Below, in pieces: positions 6,446 to 14,535 of a stretch of DNA of 19,837 bases; the first letter of the stretch is position 1, and each line of letters starts with the position of its first letter. Below the pieces are notes generated by a model. The model saw only the letters and a list, made by a program, of their open reading frames with translations, was not told the DNA's origin and ran no database searches. The stretch is from NCBI RefSeq assembly GCF_009711165.2, contig NZ_WMID02000054.1:1-19837 (forward strand). The letters run 5' to 3'. The stretch is from Flavobacterium sp. MC2016-06 (lineage in GTDB: Bacteria; Bacteroidota; Bacteroidia; Flavobacteriales; Flavobacteriaceae). Made by a program: the position numbers and the translations under genes.

Positions 6446-8032
6446 ATGCTTATTCTACAAAATATATCTTATAAACATACGAATAAAAGTCTGTTGTTTG
6501 AGAACATCAGCTTTACAGTAAACCATCACGAAAAAATAGCTTTAATTGGTAATAACGGCGTAGGAAAATCGACTTTGCTTAAAATTACTGCCGGCGAACT
6601 AGAACCTTCAAACGGAAAGGTTACTACAATTTCTGAGCCTTATTATGTCCCTCAAATATTTGGTCAGTACAATCATCTTACTGTTGGAGAAGCTTTGCGT
6701 GCTGCAGCTAAAATAAATGCCTTAAAAGAGATTCTTGAAGGTACTGTAAACGAAGAAAATCTAAATATCTTAAATGACGACTGGACGATTGAGGAACGAT
6801 GTAATGATGCGCTGGAATATTGGCAGCTGCAAGGTTTAGATTTAAACCAAAAACTAGAAACATTGAGTGGCGGCCAGAAAACAAAAGTTTTTCTTGCGGG
6901 AATTTCTATTTATCAGCCAGAACTTATTTTACTTGATGAACCCAGCAATCATTTGGACAATGCAGGAAGGCAATTGCTGTATCAATTTATTGAATCTACT
7001 CAAAGTACGCTTCTTATTGTAAGCCACGATAGAAATTTGCTGAATCTTTTAAAATCGGTTTACGAATTGAGTAAAAACGGCGTTACAGTTTACGGAGGTA
7101 ATTATGATTTTTATGCCGCACAAAAAGAAATTGAAAAGAATGCTTTAGATCAAGATTTACAGAGTAAAGAAAAAGCATTGCGCAAAGCCAAAGAAAAAGA
7201 ACGCGAAACCATGGAACGCCAGCAAAAACTAGATGCTCGTGGTAAAAAGAAACAAGAGAAATCTGGAGTTGCACGTATTATGATGAATACGCTGCGTAAT
7301 AATGCCGAAAACAGCAGTTCGAAACTCAAAGGCGTTCATGCCGAAAAAATCGATGGCATTTCATCAGAATTGCGGGAACTCCGCTCCTCTTTGCCCGATA
7401 TTGATCAAATGAAATTTGGTTTTAATACTGCAGCGCTGCATAAAGGTAAAATTCTCTTTAAAGCCGAAAATATTAATTTTGGTTTTGAAAATCAGTTTCT
7501 TTGGAAAGACAATCTGGATTTTGAGATGCTCAGTGGTGATAGAATTGCTTTAAAAGGCTTGAATGGTTCTGGAAAAACGACTTTGATTAAAATTATTCTA
7601 GGAAAAATAAAACCTAAATTAGGAAGTGTTTATGCCTCAGAACATAAATCGATTTATATCGATCAAGATTATTCGTTAGTAAACAGCCAGTTAAAGGTTT
7701 ACGATCAAGCACAGCTTTTTAATCATTCTGGTTTAGAAGAACACGATATAAAAATGAGACTGAATCGCTTTTTGTTTTCTCAAAATTATTGGGATAAACC
7801 TTGTGATACTTTGAGCGGCGGTGAAAAAATGCGCTTAATGCTTTGCTGTCTAACAATTGACAGCGAATCGCCGGATATTATTATTTTGGATGAACCTACA
7901 AACAATTTAGACATTCAAAATATTGAAATATTAACGGCTGCGATTAATGAATATAAAGGAACTTTAATTGTGGTTTCGCACGATAGTTATTTCTTGGAAC
8001 AGATTAATATAGAAAAGACGATTTTGCTTTAA
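6446..8032 (+). CDS. ABC-F family ATPase
   Basis: A 528-residue soluble protein with two ATP-binding cassettes and no membrane domain, as in the ABC-F ribosome-associated translation factors. Cassette 1: Walker A GNNGVGKS (35-42), signature LSGGQKTK (140-147), Walker B LILLDEPSNHLD (160-171), switch His in VSHDR. A long basic, charged linker (about 225-320) with KALRKAKEKERE is the coiled-coil P-site tRNA interaction motif region. Cassette 2: Walker A GLNGSGKT (371-378), signature LSGGEKMRL (456-464), Walker B IIILDEPTNNLD (478-489), VSHDSYF. All catalytic residues are present. Members either aid translation or protect ribosomes from antibiotics; sequence alone does not say which. The gene has its own promoter and a structured leader. 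Confidence 0.92.
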   Translation: MLILQNISYKHTNKSLLFENISFTVNHHEKIALIGNNGVGKSTLLKITAGELEPSNGKVTTISEPYYVPQIFGQYNHLTVGEALRAAAKINALKEILEGTVNEENLNILNDDWTIEERCNDALEYWQLQGLDLNQKLETLSGGQKTKVFLAGISIYQPELILLDEPSNHLDNAGRQLLYQFIESTQSTLLIVSHDRNLLNLLKSVYELSKNGVTVYGGNYDFYAAQKEIEKNALDQDLQSKEKALRKAKEKERETMERQQKLDARGKKKQEKSGVARIMMNTLRNNAENSSSKLKGVHAEKIDGISSELRELRSSLPDIDQMKFGFNTAALHKGKILFKAENINFGFENQFLWKDNLDFEMLSGDRIALKGLNGSGKTTLIKIILGKIKPKLGSVYASEHKSIYIDQDYSLVNSQLKVYDQAQLFNHSGLEEHDIKMRLNRFLFSQNYWDKPCDTLSGGEKMRLMLCCLTIDSESPDIIILDEPTNNLDIQNIEILTAAINEYKGTLIVVSHDSYFLEQINIEKTILL

Positions 8033-8058
8033 TGGGTATTTGAATTTGTTGGGTATTA

Positions 8059-8391
8059 TTCTTTCACGCAGATTTAGCAGATTTAGCAGATTTTTTTTAT
8101 TCTTTTCCGCTAAAATCTGCGTGAGACTTTATAGCTGTCTATATTCTTTCACGCAGATTCGGCAGATTCTGCAGATTTTTTTATTCTTTTCCGTTAAAAT
8201 CTGCGAAATCTGCGTGAGACCTTATAGCTATCTATATTCTTTCACGCAGATTCTGCAGATTTTTTTATTCTTTTCCGCTAAAATCTGCGAGATCTGCGTG
8301 AGACTTTATAGCTGTCTACATTCTTTCACGCAGATTCGGCAGATTCTGCAGATTTTTTTTTATTGCTATTCTGCTAAAATCTGCGTGAAAC
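8059..8391. repeat. four-unit tandem array of nonad-built palindromes
   Basis: Four units begin with TTCTTTCACGCAGATT at 8059, 8144, 8237 and 8321 (lengths 85, 93, 84 and about 71 nt). Each unit is an imperfect hairpin. The left arm has iterated 9-mers of the GCAGATTYN type (3, 3, 2 and 3 copies), a T-rich loop follows, and the right arm AAATCTGC...GCGTG has 1, 2, 2 and 1 copies. The first three units share a further 21-nt tail (GAGACTTTATAGC...), missing from the last. The array fills the gap between convergent genes and can act as a bidirectional terminator. A 119-codon open frame across it (8040-8399) is only the repeat translated. Confidence 0.93.
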
Positions 8392-8407
8392 TTTTTTGAA
8401 ATTATGG

Positions 8408-9112
8408 TTAGGAGTTTTTCAGCATCTTAAAAACATATTCTTTATAGCTTGCTCCTATCGGGATTTCTATTGCGCCAATTTCAACATCATAAGCCGTAAA
8501 GGCTGTAATATTTTTTAAATTGATAATAAAAGAACGGTGTATCCTCAGAAAGCTCTTGTCTTGTAATTCGATTTCAATATCACTGATTTTATATTTAGCA
8601 CTAAGTTTAACGCCTCCTTTTTGATGCACAACAATATAATCTTTGACACTTTCGATATATAAAATCGAATCGATTTCTAATTTATTGAATTTGGGTCCAT
8701 TTTTGATGTAAATAAAATTTTCCTGTAAAGGCGTAATTATCTTATTATTAGAAGGTCCGCTTATTCTTAAATAGCGGTCAGCAGCTTTAAAAAAACGATC
8801 GAAAGTAATGGGTTTTAAAAGATAATCAATAATATCAAGTTCATAGCTTTCTAATGCATATTCGCGGTAAGCGGTAGTAAAAATAACGGCTGGCGGATTT
8901 TTTAAAGTCTTCAAAAAATCAATTCCAGTGATCTGAGGCATTTTAATATCTAAAAACAAAAGGTCGACTTGAGTTGTACGCAATACATCGGCCGCTTTTA
9001 AGGCGTTAGAACAAGTTCCTACAACCTCAAAATAATCTAATTTACTAATGTGGTTTTGGAGTAAACTTATCGCCAAAGGCTCATCATCGACTAATAAACA
9101 CTTTATTTTCAT
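8408..9112 (-). CDS. LytTR-family response regulator
   Basis: A 234-residue cytosolic regulator. The receiver domain (about 1-120) has the acidic pair D9-D10, phospho-acceptor D55 (LLFLDIKMP), T79-T80 and K100 (DYLLKP), so it should be phosphorylatable. The C-terminal LytTR DNA-binding domain (about 133-232) shows FIYIKNGPKFNKL, ILYIESVKDYIVVH and FLRIHRSFIINLKNI. Family members bind direct repeats as dimers. The gene starts four bases after the kinase gene stops, so the two form an operon and a cognate pair. The divergent outer-membrane protein gene at 10414 is the most natural target; that is inference. Confidence 0.93.
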   Translation of the reverse strand: MKIKCLLVDDEPLAISLLQNHISKLDYFEVVGTCSNALKAADVLRTTQVDLLFLDIKMPQITGIDFLKTLKNPPAVIFTTAYREYALESYELDIIDYLLKPITFDRFFKAADRYLRISGPSNNKIITPLQENFIYIKNGPKFNKLEIDSILYIESVKDYIVVHQKGGVKLSAKYKISDIEIELQDKSFLRIHRSFIINLKNITAFTAYDVEIGAIEIPIGASYKEYVFKMLKNS

Positions 9113-9116
9113 TTGT

Positions 9117-10205
9117 TTAGGCTAAGTTATATTCTGTTGTAAGATTTATTTCTAAATGCGCAACAAAGTGAGTGTCACTTTTTGTAACGTTAAAAGTATA
9201 ATTTTCTGGATAAATTTTGTCGAGCTGCTGTATAATATTATTCAACCCGATTTTGCTGTCAGATTCAATTTCGCTTTGGCTGATAGAATTTTTAATAGTA
9301 AACTGGAAACGGTTATTCTCTAGTTTTAAATCAATATCTATAATTGGCGAACTGCCTACATCTTCTCCTGCTCCATGTTTAAAAGCATTTTCTACTAACG
9401 AAAGTAAAATAAGCGGCGCAATAGATTTATTTTGATCTATCGAATGATTAAAAATGACACTAAGACGTTCGTCATAACGCAGTTTTTCGAGCGAAATATA
9501 GTTATCCAGCAACGTTATTTCCTGCGAAATGGGTACATAAGTACTGCTGCATCGGTATAAAATACAATCTAATATATCTGATAAAACAGCAATAGACTTA
9601 GAGGTAATTGGAGAATTTATAATAGAAAGGGAATAAATATTATTGAGTGTATTAAACAAGAAATGCGGGTTTAACTGCGCTTTCAAAATTTTCAATTCCG
9701 TTTCGGCTTTTTGTTTTTCCAGCGACAACGCTTTTTTCTGAATGACATATTGATCCTTTATCAATTTTATAAAAATAAAAAATACAGATAAAGAAAAAGT
9801 ATGCAGAAAATAAGATCGAAATAATTTCGGAACATCTGTTAGAATCTCCAAAATAGGTTCCTGGTCAAAAGGCGGTCTGCGAATAATAGGTTCTAAAACA
9901 TAAACAACTAGAGTTCTTTCTAGAGCACAAAGAATATAGCAGCCTATCATGAATTCGATAAATATTCGAGTATATTTTTTAACCGCCATTAAGCGGGGCA
10001 AGATTCGGTACGCCACAAAATAAGCTAAAAAGATAGAAAAAATCTCGTCTAAGGCTATTTCCAGCATACTGCTTTTCATTGCTTCAGGATCATCAGAAAA
10101 AGTATTCTTGTTGGTAAACATAATAAAGACACACGTCCAGAAAAAGACATGTGTGGCCACTCTGTGGGCCGTTGTGTAGTTGATTATTTTTTCGAATGTT
10201 GACAT
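9117..10205 (-). CDS. LytS/YehU-type sensor histidine kinase
   Basis: A 362-residue membrane kinase. Four hydrophobic segments (about 18-31, 52-70, 81-104 and 132-150) are followed by a coiled-coil QKKALSLEKQKAETELKILK. The His_kinase domain carries the phospho-acceptor H181 in AQLNPHFLFNTLNNI. The ATPase domain has an N-box LVENAFKHGAG with N273, and SKIGLNNIIQQL as the G-box. There is no separate extracellular sensor domain; loops between the helices are short. The frame could extend to a TTG at 10214, but that codon lies inside the -7 promoter element, so the ATG at 10205 is chosen. It is cotranscribed with the LytTR regulator. Confidence 0.92.
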   Translation of the reverse strand: MSTFEKIINYTTAHRVATHVFFWTCVFIMFTNKNTFSDDPEAMKSSMLEIALDEIFSIFLAYFVAYRILPRLMAVKKYTRIFIEFMIGCYILCALERTLVVYVLEPIIRRPPFDQEPILEILTDVPKLFRSYFLHTFSLSVFFIFIKLIKDQYVIQKKALSLEKQKAETELKILKAQLNPHFLFNTLNNIYSLSIINSPITSKSIAVLSDILDCILYRCSSTYVPISQEITLLDNYISLEKLRYDERLSVIFNHSIDQNKSIAPLILLSLVENAFKHGAGEDVGSSPIIDIDLKLENNRFQFTIKNSISQSEIESDSKIGLNNIIQQLDKIYPENYTFNVTKSDTHFVAHLEINLTTEYNLA

Positions 10206-10211
10206 ATAGGT

Positions 10212-10239
10212 CAAAGTTACTATTTAATTATAAAGACAA
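10212..10239 (-). promoter_or_regulatory. promoter of the kinase-regulator operon
   Basis: Read on the minus strand: TTG (10239-10237), a 17-bp spacer, then TAACTTTG (10219-10212). Both halves match the Bacteroidota consensus. The -7 element ends only six bases before the ATG at 10205, so the mRNA should have almost no leader. Confidence 0.75.
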
Positions 10240-10336
10240 TTAAGCAGTCGACAAATAGATAAAAAAAAGGTACGAACACTTTAAAAACAGCCCTAAACAG
10301 GGTTTATCGCTCCAATTTTATTGTTTATGCTTTTTT

Positions 10337-10398
10337 ATGACTCGTATGTCATGCCTTCAAATTTTGAGGGGGAATAATCTTGAGTTTTGCTCAAAATT
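10337..10398 (+). promoter_or_regulatory. dyad symmetries upstream of the outer-membrane protein gene
   Basis: Two perfect inverted repeats lie just before the gene: ATGAC-N6-GTCAT (10337-10352), operator-like in size, and AATTTTGAG (10360-10368) with CTCAAAATT (10390-10398). A competing short hairpin uses TTGAG at 10380-10384 against CTCAA at 10390-10394. No canonical -7 box for this gene was recognised, fitting a regulated promoter. Confidence 0.45.
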
Positions 10399-10413
10399 AT
10401 AAACGCAATCAAA

Positions 10414-12768
10414 ATGAAAAAAATCACCTTATTACTTGTTTTATTTATAGGTTTTACTACAATGGCACAGCAGCGCGCACTATATAAACTTACAGGAAAA
10501 GTATTAGATGCTAAAACCAAACTGCCTTTACCTTATGCTGCAGTTACTTTATTATCTTCTGGGCAGGATATAAAAACAGTTTCTTCTGATGCAGATGGAA
10601 CTTACGTTCTTAAAAGTACAGCAGGAAAATACCAACTAAAAATTGAATTTATGTCTTATAAAACCTTTGTAAAAGACAATTTTCAACTGGATAAAGATAT
10701 TGTTATGGAAGCTGTTTTGCTCGAAGAAAATAGGAATCAATTAGACGAAGTAAAAATCGTTTCAGAAAAATCATCAGTAGAATTAAAAATAGACAAAAAA
10801 GTATTTAATGTGGGGAAAGATATTCTCTCAAATGGCGGTTCTGCAAATGATATTTTAAATAATGTTCCTTCTGTAAATGTAGATATTGCCGGCGTTGTAA
10901 GCCTTAGAGGCAATAATGCGGTTACGGTTTTGATTAACGGAAAACCTTCAATGCTGACGGCAAATAATGGTTTGTCTCAAATTTCGGCGGCCAATATTGA
11001 AAAAATTGAAGTTATTACAAACCCATCTGCTGCGTATGAAGCGCAAGGCGGCGCGGGAATTATTAATATTATTTTGAAGAAAAACAGCATGAAGGGTTTT
11101 AACGGTTCTCTTCAGGCTGGAATTGGTAATCCTGCGAATCATAATCTGAATGCTAATGTGAGTTATAAAACAGAAAAAATAAATCTTTTTGGAAATTTAG
11201 GATACCGCAATTTTAATGTTTTTGCGTCTGATAAAGATTATCAGAAAAATATAAATAATGGCGTAACCACTTATTTAAATCAATACAATGACATTAGCCG
11301 AAACAATAATGTTTACAATATGTACATGGGCGGTGATTATTATATAAATGCTAAAAACACGCTTACAGGAAGTTATTACAGAGATAAAACCAATAACGAT
11401 TATACCACTAAATACAATTATAATTATGCCAATGCGTCTAACGTTACAGACAGCATTATTAAGAGATTTGAAAATTATAAAGAACCGCAGTATTATAATG
11501 CTTTAGAATTAAATTATGTAAAAACATTTGACAAAAAAGAAAAAAAATGGACTACTAGTCTGCAATATGATTTTTGGCATGATGATGAAAATCAATACAT
11601 AGACCAACAGAAAACATTACCTTATGAAGCTTCGGTTTCTAATTTATATACTAGAGACAAAGAAAGCAGTAATGATATTTTTTTGAAATCTGATTTTGTA
11701 AATCCGATTAGTGAAAATTCTAAAATAGAAATGGGAATTAGAAGTGATTTAAGAGCGCTTAGAAGTGATTATTATACTTTGCTTGATGAAGTTTTACAAG
11801 ACCAATATACTAATAAACTAAAATACGATGAAAATCTATACAGTGCCTATTTTCAGTTTGGCAGCAAGATTAAAAAGTTTAATTATTTAATTGGTTTAAG
11901 ATCTGAATTATCAGATATACAAATTGCCGATACAAAAGGCACTTTTAACAAATCTAAAAACTACATCAATTTGTTTCCAACACTGCATTTTGTGTACAAT
12001 TTAACCCCAAAAACAGATTTGCAGTTGAGTTACAGCAAACGCATCAACAGACCAAAATTCTGGCAGTTGAATCCGTTTTCGGGACTTTCAGATTTACGAA
12101 ATCTAACGGTTGGTAATCCAGATTTAAACCCAATGTTTACCAATTCGTTTGAATTGACAATTTTAGCCAAACCAGGAAAATTCAGCATCAATCCATCGAT
12201 TTATTATAAACATACAACAGATTTTTTTGAATATATCGTAGAACGTACAGCTGCAAACTATTTTGTGAGAACTCCAGTAAATCTAGATACAGAAAATCGT
12301 TATGGCGCAGAAGTTTCTACAACGTATAATCCGGTAAATTGGCTTAGATTGTCTTTAGATTTTAATTATTACAAATTCAAACAAAATGGCACTTACGAAG
12401 GTGTGGTTTATAATGCCGAAGATGAGACTTGGTTGTCAAACTTTAGATCGGTAGTTAAGTTTCCTAAAATTATTTCGGGAGATTTTAGTTTCAAATACCG
12501 AGGCAAAAAACAGGGAATTCAAACGCTTACAGAGCCTCAATACAGCGCGAATATTGGTGTGAGTAAAGATTTTTTTGCAGATAAAATGTCAGTGACTCTA
12601 AATGTAAACAACCTTTTTAACTCGCAGATTACCAGAGAAAAAACAACAACAGATGATTATTATTTAGATTCTGAATTTAAATCTCAAGGACGATATATAA
12701 ATCTTAACGTTATTTACCGCTTTAACCGTAAAAAGAATGAAGCAGACAGACTGCCAGAAGGAATGTAA
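10414..12768 (+). CDS. TonB-dependent-receptor-like outer membrane beta-barrel protein
   Basis: A 784-residue outer-membrane protein. A signal peptide (about 1-18, MKKITLLLVLFIGF) precedes a carboxypeptidase-regulatory-like beta-sandwich (about 25-105, TGKVLDAKTKLPLPYAAVTL). A plug-like domain follows (about 130-220; ANDILNNVPSVNVD, VLINGKPS, GGAGIINIILKK). The remaining 560 residues are a long barrel rich in alternating aromatic strands, of the OMP_b-brl_3 type, ending in an amphipathic YINLNVIYRF strand. The length is short for a SusC-like transporter and no SusD partner is adjacent, so import of a small ligand or a signalling role is more likely. A TTG at 10387 would add nine residues before the signal peptide and is rejected. 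It is divergent from the LytS/LytTR pair. Confidence 0.9.
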   Translation: MKKITLLLVLFIGFTTMAQQRALYKLTGKVLDAKTKLPLPYAAVTLLSSGQDIKTVSSDADGTYVLKSTAGKYQLKIEFMSYKTFVKDNFQLDKDIVMEAVLLEENRNQLDEVKIVSEKSSVELKIDKKVFNVGKDILSNGGSANDILNNVPSVNVDIAGVVSLRGNNAVTVLINGKPSMLTANNGLSQISAANIEKIEVITNPSAAYEAQGGAGIINIILKKNSMKGFNGSLQAGIGNPANHNLNANVSYKTEKINLFGNLGYRNFNVFASDKDYQKNINNGVTTYLNQYNDISRNNNVYNMYMGGDYYINAKNTLTGSYYRDKTNNDYTTKYNYNYANASNVTDSIIKRFENYKEPQYYNALELNYVKTFDKKEKKWTTSLQYDFWHDDENQYIDQQKTLPYEASVSNLYTRDKESSNDIFLKSDFVNPISENSKIEMGIRSDLRALRSDYYTLLDEVLQDQYTNKLKYDENLYSAYFQFGSKIKKFNYLIGLRSELSDIQIADTKGTFNKSKNYINLFPTLHFVYNLTPKTDLQLSYSKRINRPKFWQLNPFSGLSDLRNLTVGNPDLNPMFTNSFELTILAKPGKFSINPSIYYKHTTDFFEYIVERTAANYFVRTPVNLDTENRYGAEVSTTYNPVNWLRLSLDFNYYKFKQNGTYEGVVYNAEDETWLSNFRSVVKFPKIISGDFSFKYRGKKQGIQTLTEPQYSANIGVSKDFFADKMSVTLNVNNLFNSQITREKTTTDDYYLDSEFKSQGRYINLNVIYRFNRKKNEADRLPEGM

Positions 12769-12821
12769 TGTTGGGTTATAAAAAACTTCATCTTTAAAAC
12801 CTATATTGTAAACCTTAAATT

Positions 12822-12922
12822 TAACACGGATTTCACGAATTGCCACTAATGGTTTGTGGAATTAATTTCACAAACGTTCGTTATCACATTAAAATTTGTG
12901 CAAATTCCTGAAATTCGTGTTA
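12822..12922. repeat. palindromic element in convergent gap
   Basis: The outer arms (TAACACGGATTTCACGAATT from 12822; complementary arm ending in GAAATTCGTGTTA at 12922) pair over about 30 bp with a few mismatches and one-base gaps. An inner perfect stem GTTTGTG (12852-12858)/CACAAAC (12869-12875) gives a nested double hairpin. The arms show a 9-nt rhythm (AAATTCCTG AAATTCGTG). It lies between convergent genes. A plus-strand open frame through this region (12856-13107) is not credible. Confidence 0.7.
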
Positions 12923-12967
12923 TTTTATATTTGTGTCCACAAGGTAGATTTGAAAAGACGCCATTTT

Positions 12968-13552
12968 TTATATTAGTTCTCCTTTTATTGCAGCAATGCT
13001 TTCATAAGAGTTCATTACTTCAATTGGCGGACACATTTTTTCGTATAGAAGCCAGAATTTATCTTCCCAAAATTCTTTTCCATCTTGTTTTTTTAATTCC
13101 GTTCTAATTTGATCTTCTATTTCAAAAGATCCTTCATCGTCCAAAACATTATTGTGGCTTTCGTAATAAGATCTAATAAGTTTTCCTTTATCTGCCAAAA
13201 CCCAGCGAAGCGTACATATATAAGGATCAATAAAAAAATAATAAACCTGCGTATTTAGTTTTTCTGAAATAAAGAGAGCTTGTTTTTTTGTTTCTTCAAA
13301 ATCCCAGACATTCCATATTAAATAATTCCATTCGTTTATTTTATCAAACAATAAAAAACGCTTTTGAGTTTCTTCAAATAAAAAACCGGAAGCGAATGTG
13401 CTGTCAAATAAAAATTCTTCAGAAAATGAAGTATTTAAAACAGATAAAATCTCTTTGGCTGCGGAGCCTTTAATGCAAAAATGATGGTTTATTAAGGTAT
13501 TAATCAATTTAGTTTCTTTTTTAGGAATTGCTTTCTTTTTTAAAGACGTCAA
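12968..13552 (-). CDS. hypothetical protein with TTG start
   Basis: A 194-residue soluble protein of unrecognised family. It is rich in aromatic and charged residues, with a notable EWNYLIWNVWDFEETKKQAL stretch and a later YFFIDPYICTLRWVLADKGKLIRSYYE segment. There is no signal peptide or membrane helix. No ATG occurs in the first 58 codons and an in-frame stop lies four codons upstream, so translation must begin at a non-ATG codon. TTG at 13552 is preceded at good distance by AGGA. The pattern of a beta strand followed by 'KGKLIRSY' resembles some immunity-like or SMI1-like small proteins, but I do not claim that family. It is the last gene of a minus-strand run. Confidence 0.7.
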   Translation of the reverse strand: MTSLKKKAIPKKETKLINTLINHHFCIKGSAAKEILSVLNTSFSEEFLFDSTFASGFLFEETQKRFLLFDKINEWNYLIWNVWDFEETKKQALFISEKLNTQVYYFFIDPYICTLRWVLADKGKLIRSYYESHNNVLDDEGSFEIEDQIRTELKKQDGKEFWEDKFWLLYEKMCPPIEVMNSYESIAAIKGELI

Positions 13553-13595
13553 ATATTCCTATGTTATTGTAGTTTAGTATTTTACAAAAAAAGAA

Positions 13596-13844
13596 TTAAA
13601 GCAAATTTCTCGTGTTCAATTCTTTTTTAATCCCTTTTATAGTATTAAGATTAATGAAAATCATAGGAAGTAATGCAATTGGAACAACATTCAAGGCTCC
13701 AAAACCTTTTATCATTGCTACATAAATGGTTACGACAAAAAGAATAAATACAGCACCAGCCAGCGTATACGTTACAACCTTTGACATTTTGTGATATTGA
13801 AGTAATTCTTCATTAGTCATTTCAGTTAATTTCTTGGTTTTCAT
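13596..13844 (-). CDS. small two-helix membrane protein
   Basis: An 82-residue protein. A polar N-terminus (MKTKKLTEMTNEELLQYHK) is followed by two hydrophobic helices (about 25-45 and 50-68) and a basic tail (IKGIKKELNTRNLL). Function is unknown; similar small proteins are common in Bacteroidota. It starts 11 nt after the stop of the upstream gene and so is in its operon. Confidence 0.75.
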   Translation of the reverse strand: MKTKKLTEMTNEELLQYHKMSKVVTYTLAGAVFILFVVTIYVAMIKGFGALNVVPIALLPMIFINLNTIKGIKKELNTRNLL

Positions 13845-13855
13845 ATTTTTTTTAA

Positions 13856-14446
13856 TTAATTACTTTTTAATTGTATATTTTTTATTGCTCCAATTGGTGC
13901 GATTTTTATAAATTCCTCTCCTTTTTTGATATAAAAATAATAAAGACTATTGGAGCTTATTAAATAAACCTGTTCAGATTCGCCACTGTTGTAGTTTAGT
14001 TTAGACTCAAACTTAAGTTTATTTTGACTTATTCTTTGCTGCAATTTTTTACGTTGCCCAAATCCAGTTCCAATAAAGAACGAGAATAAGGAGACTGTTA
14101 AAAAAACAGTAATAAAACTTAAAAAATGATTTGTTAATGCTTCCTGGTCCATTTGATCTCTGTTTTGTATTCCAGACATTTTTTGAACCCATTTTTTTTG
14201 ATTTTGTGTAGATAAAAATTTAAAAAAGGCAAATGAAATTAAAATTAAAACAATTACAGCACCCAACACAATAGGACTTTCCGTAATAGTTGCAATAGGA
14301 CTTATCAAAATATCCATAATCGAGGAATACTTAAGAATATTTATATTAAATGGATAATAGAAAATAGTTTCTTTAAATATTCCCAATACCACAAGAAATA
14401 AGTAGCCTAAAGGCAGTAATTTTTCTAGATTTTCTGGAAGTTTCAT
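13856..14446 (-). CDS. hypothetical membrane protein
   Basis: A 196-residue protein of unrecognised family with about three membrane segments (residues 12-30, 54-78 and 108-127), then a soluble C-terminal part with a basic stretch (GQRKKLQQRISQNKLKFESK) and a small beta-rich tail (SSNSLYYFYIKKGEEFIKI). The open frame reaches back to a TTG at 14515, but the first ATG is at 14446 and a TACCTTTA promoter box lies between the two, so the shorter form is preferred. It is followed after 11 nt by the 82-residue membrane protein gene; the pair is probably co-expressed. No function can be inferred. Confidence 0.7.
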   Translation of the reverse strand: MKLPENLEKLLPLGYLFLVVLGIFKETIFYYPFNINILKYSSIMDILISPIATITESPIVLGAVIVLILISFAFFKFLSTQNQKKWVQKMSGIQNRDQMDQEALTNHFLSFITVFLTVSLFSFFIGTGFGQRKKLQQRISQNKLKFESKLNYNSGESEQVYLISSNSLYYFYIKKGEEFIKIAPIGAIKNIQLKSN

Positions 14447-14478
14447 GGAATGTTTTAGTTTTGGTTGGTTAATAGTTG

Positions 14479-14486
14479 TAAAGGTA
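14479..14486 (-). promoter_or_regulatory. possible -7 element for the membrane-protein pair
   Basis: TACCTTTA on the minus strand is one base off TAnnTTTG and would place the start of transcription about 28 nt before the ATG at 14446. No TTG is found at the right -33 distance (the nearest is 26 bp away). Confidence 0.35.
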
Positions 14487-14535
14487 AAACGATACTGTTT
14501 TGTGGCTTTGTACAAAGATTATAGTTTCAGGATAA

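Noticed and set aside
8059..8391. Possible CRISPR array
   Set aside because: Units are 84-93 bp and similar along their whole length. There are no unique spacers and no cas genes nearby.
8040..8399. 119-codon open frame with repeated peptide FTQIRQILQIF
   Set aside because: It is the palindromic array read through in one frame. The peptide repeats follow the DNA repeat units and the frame spans both arms of every hairpin.
10387..10413. TTG-extended start of the outer-membrane protein
   Set aside because: It would put nine residues before an otherwise standard signal peptide; the ATG at 10414 is preferred.
12856..13107. 83-codon plus-strand frame
   Set aside because: It starts inside the palindromic element and then runs antisense to the 194-residue minus-strand gene.
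14447..14515. TTG-extended start of the membrane-protein gene
   Set aside because: The first ATG is at 14446 and a promoter-like TACCTTTA lies within the extension.
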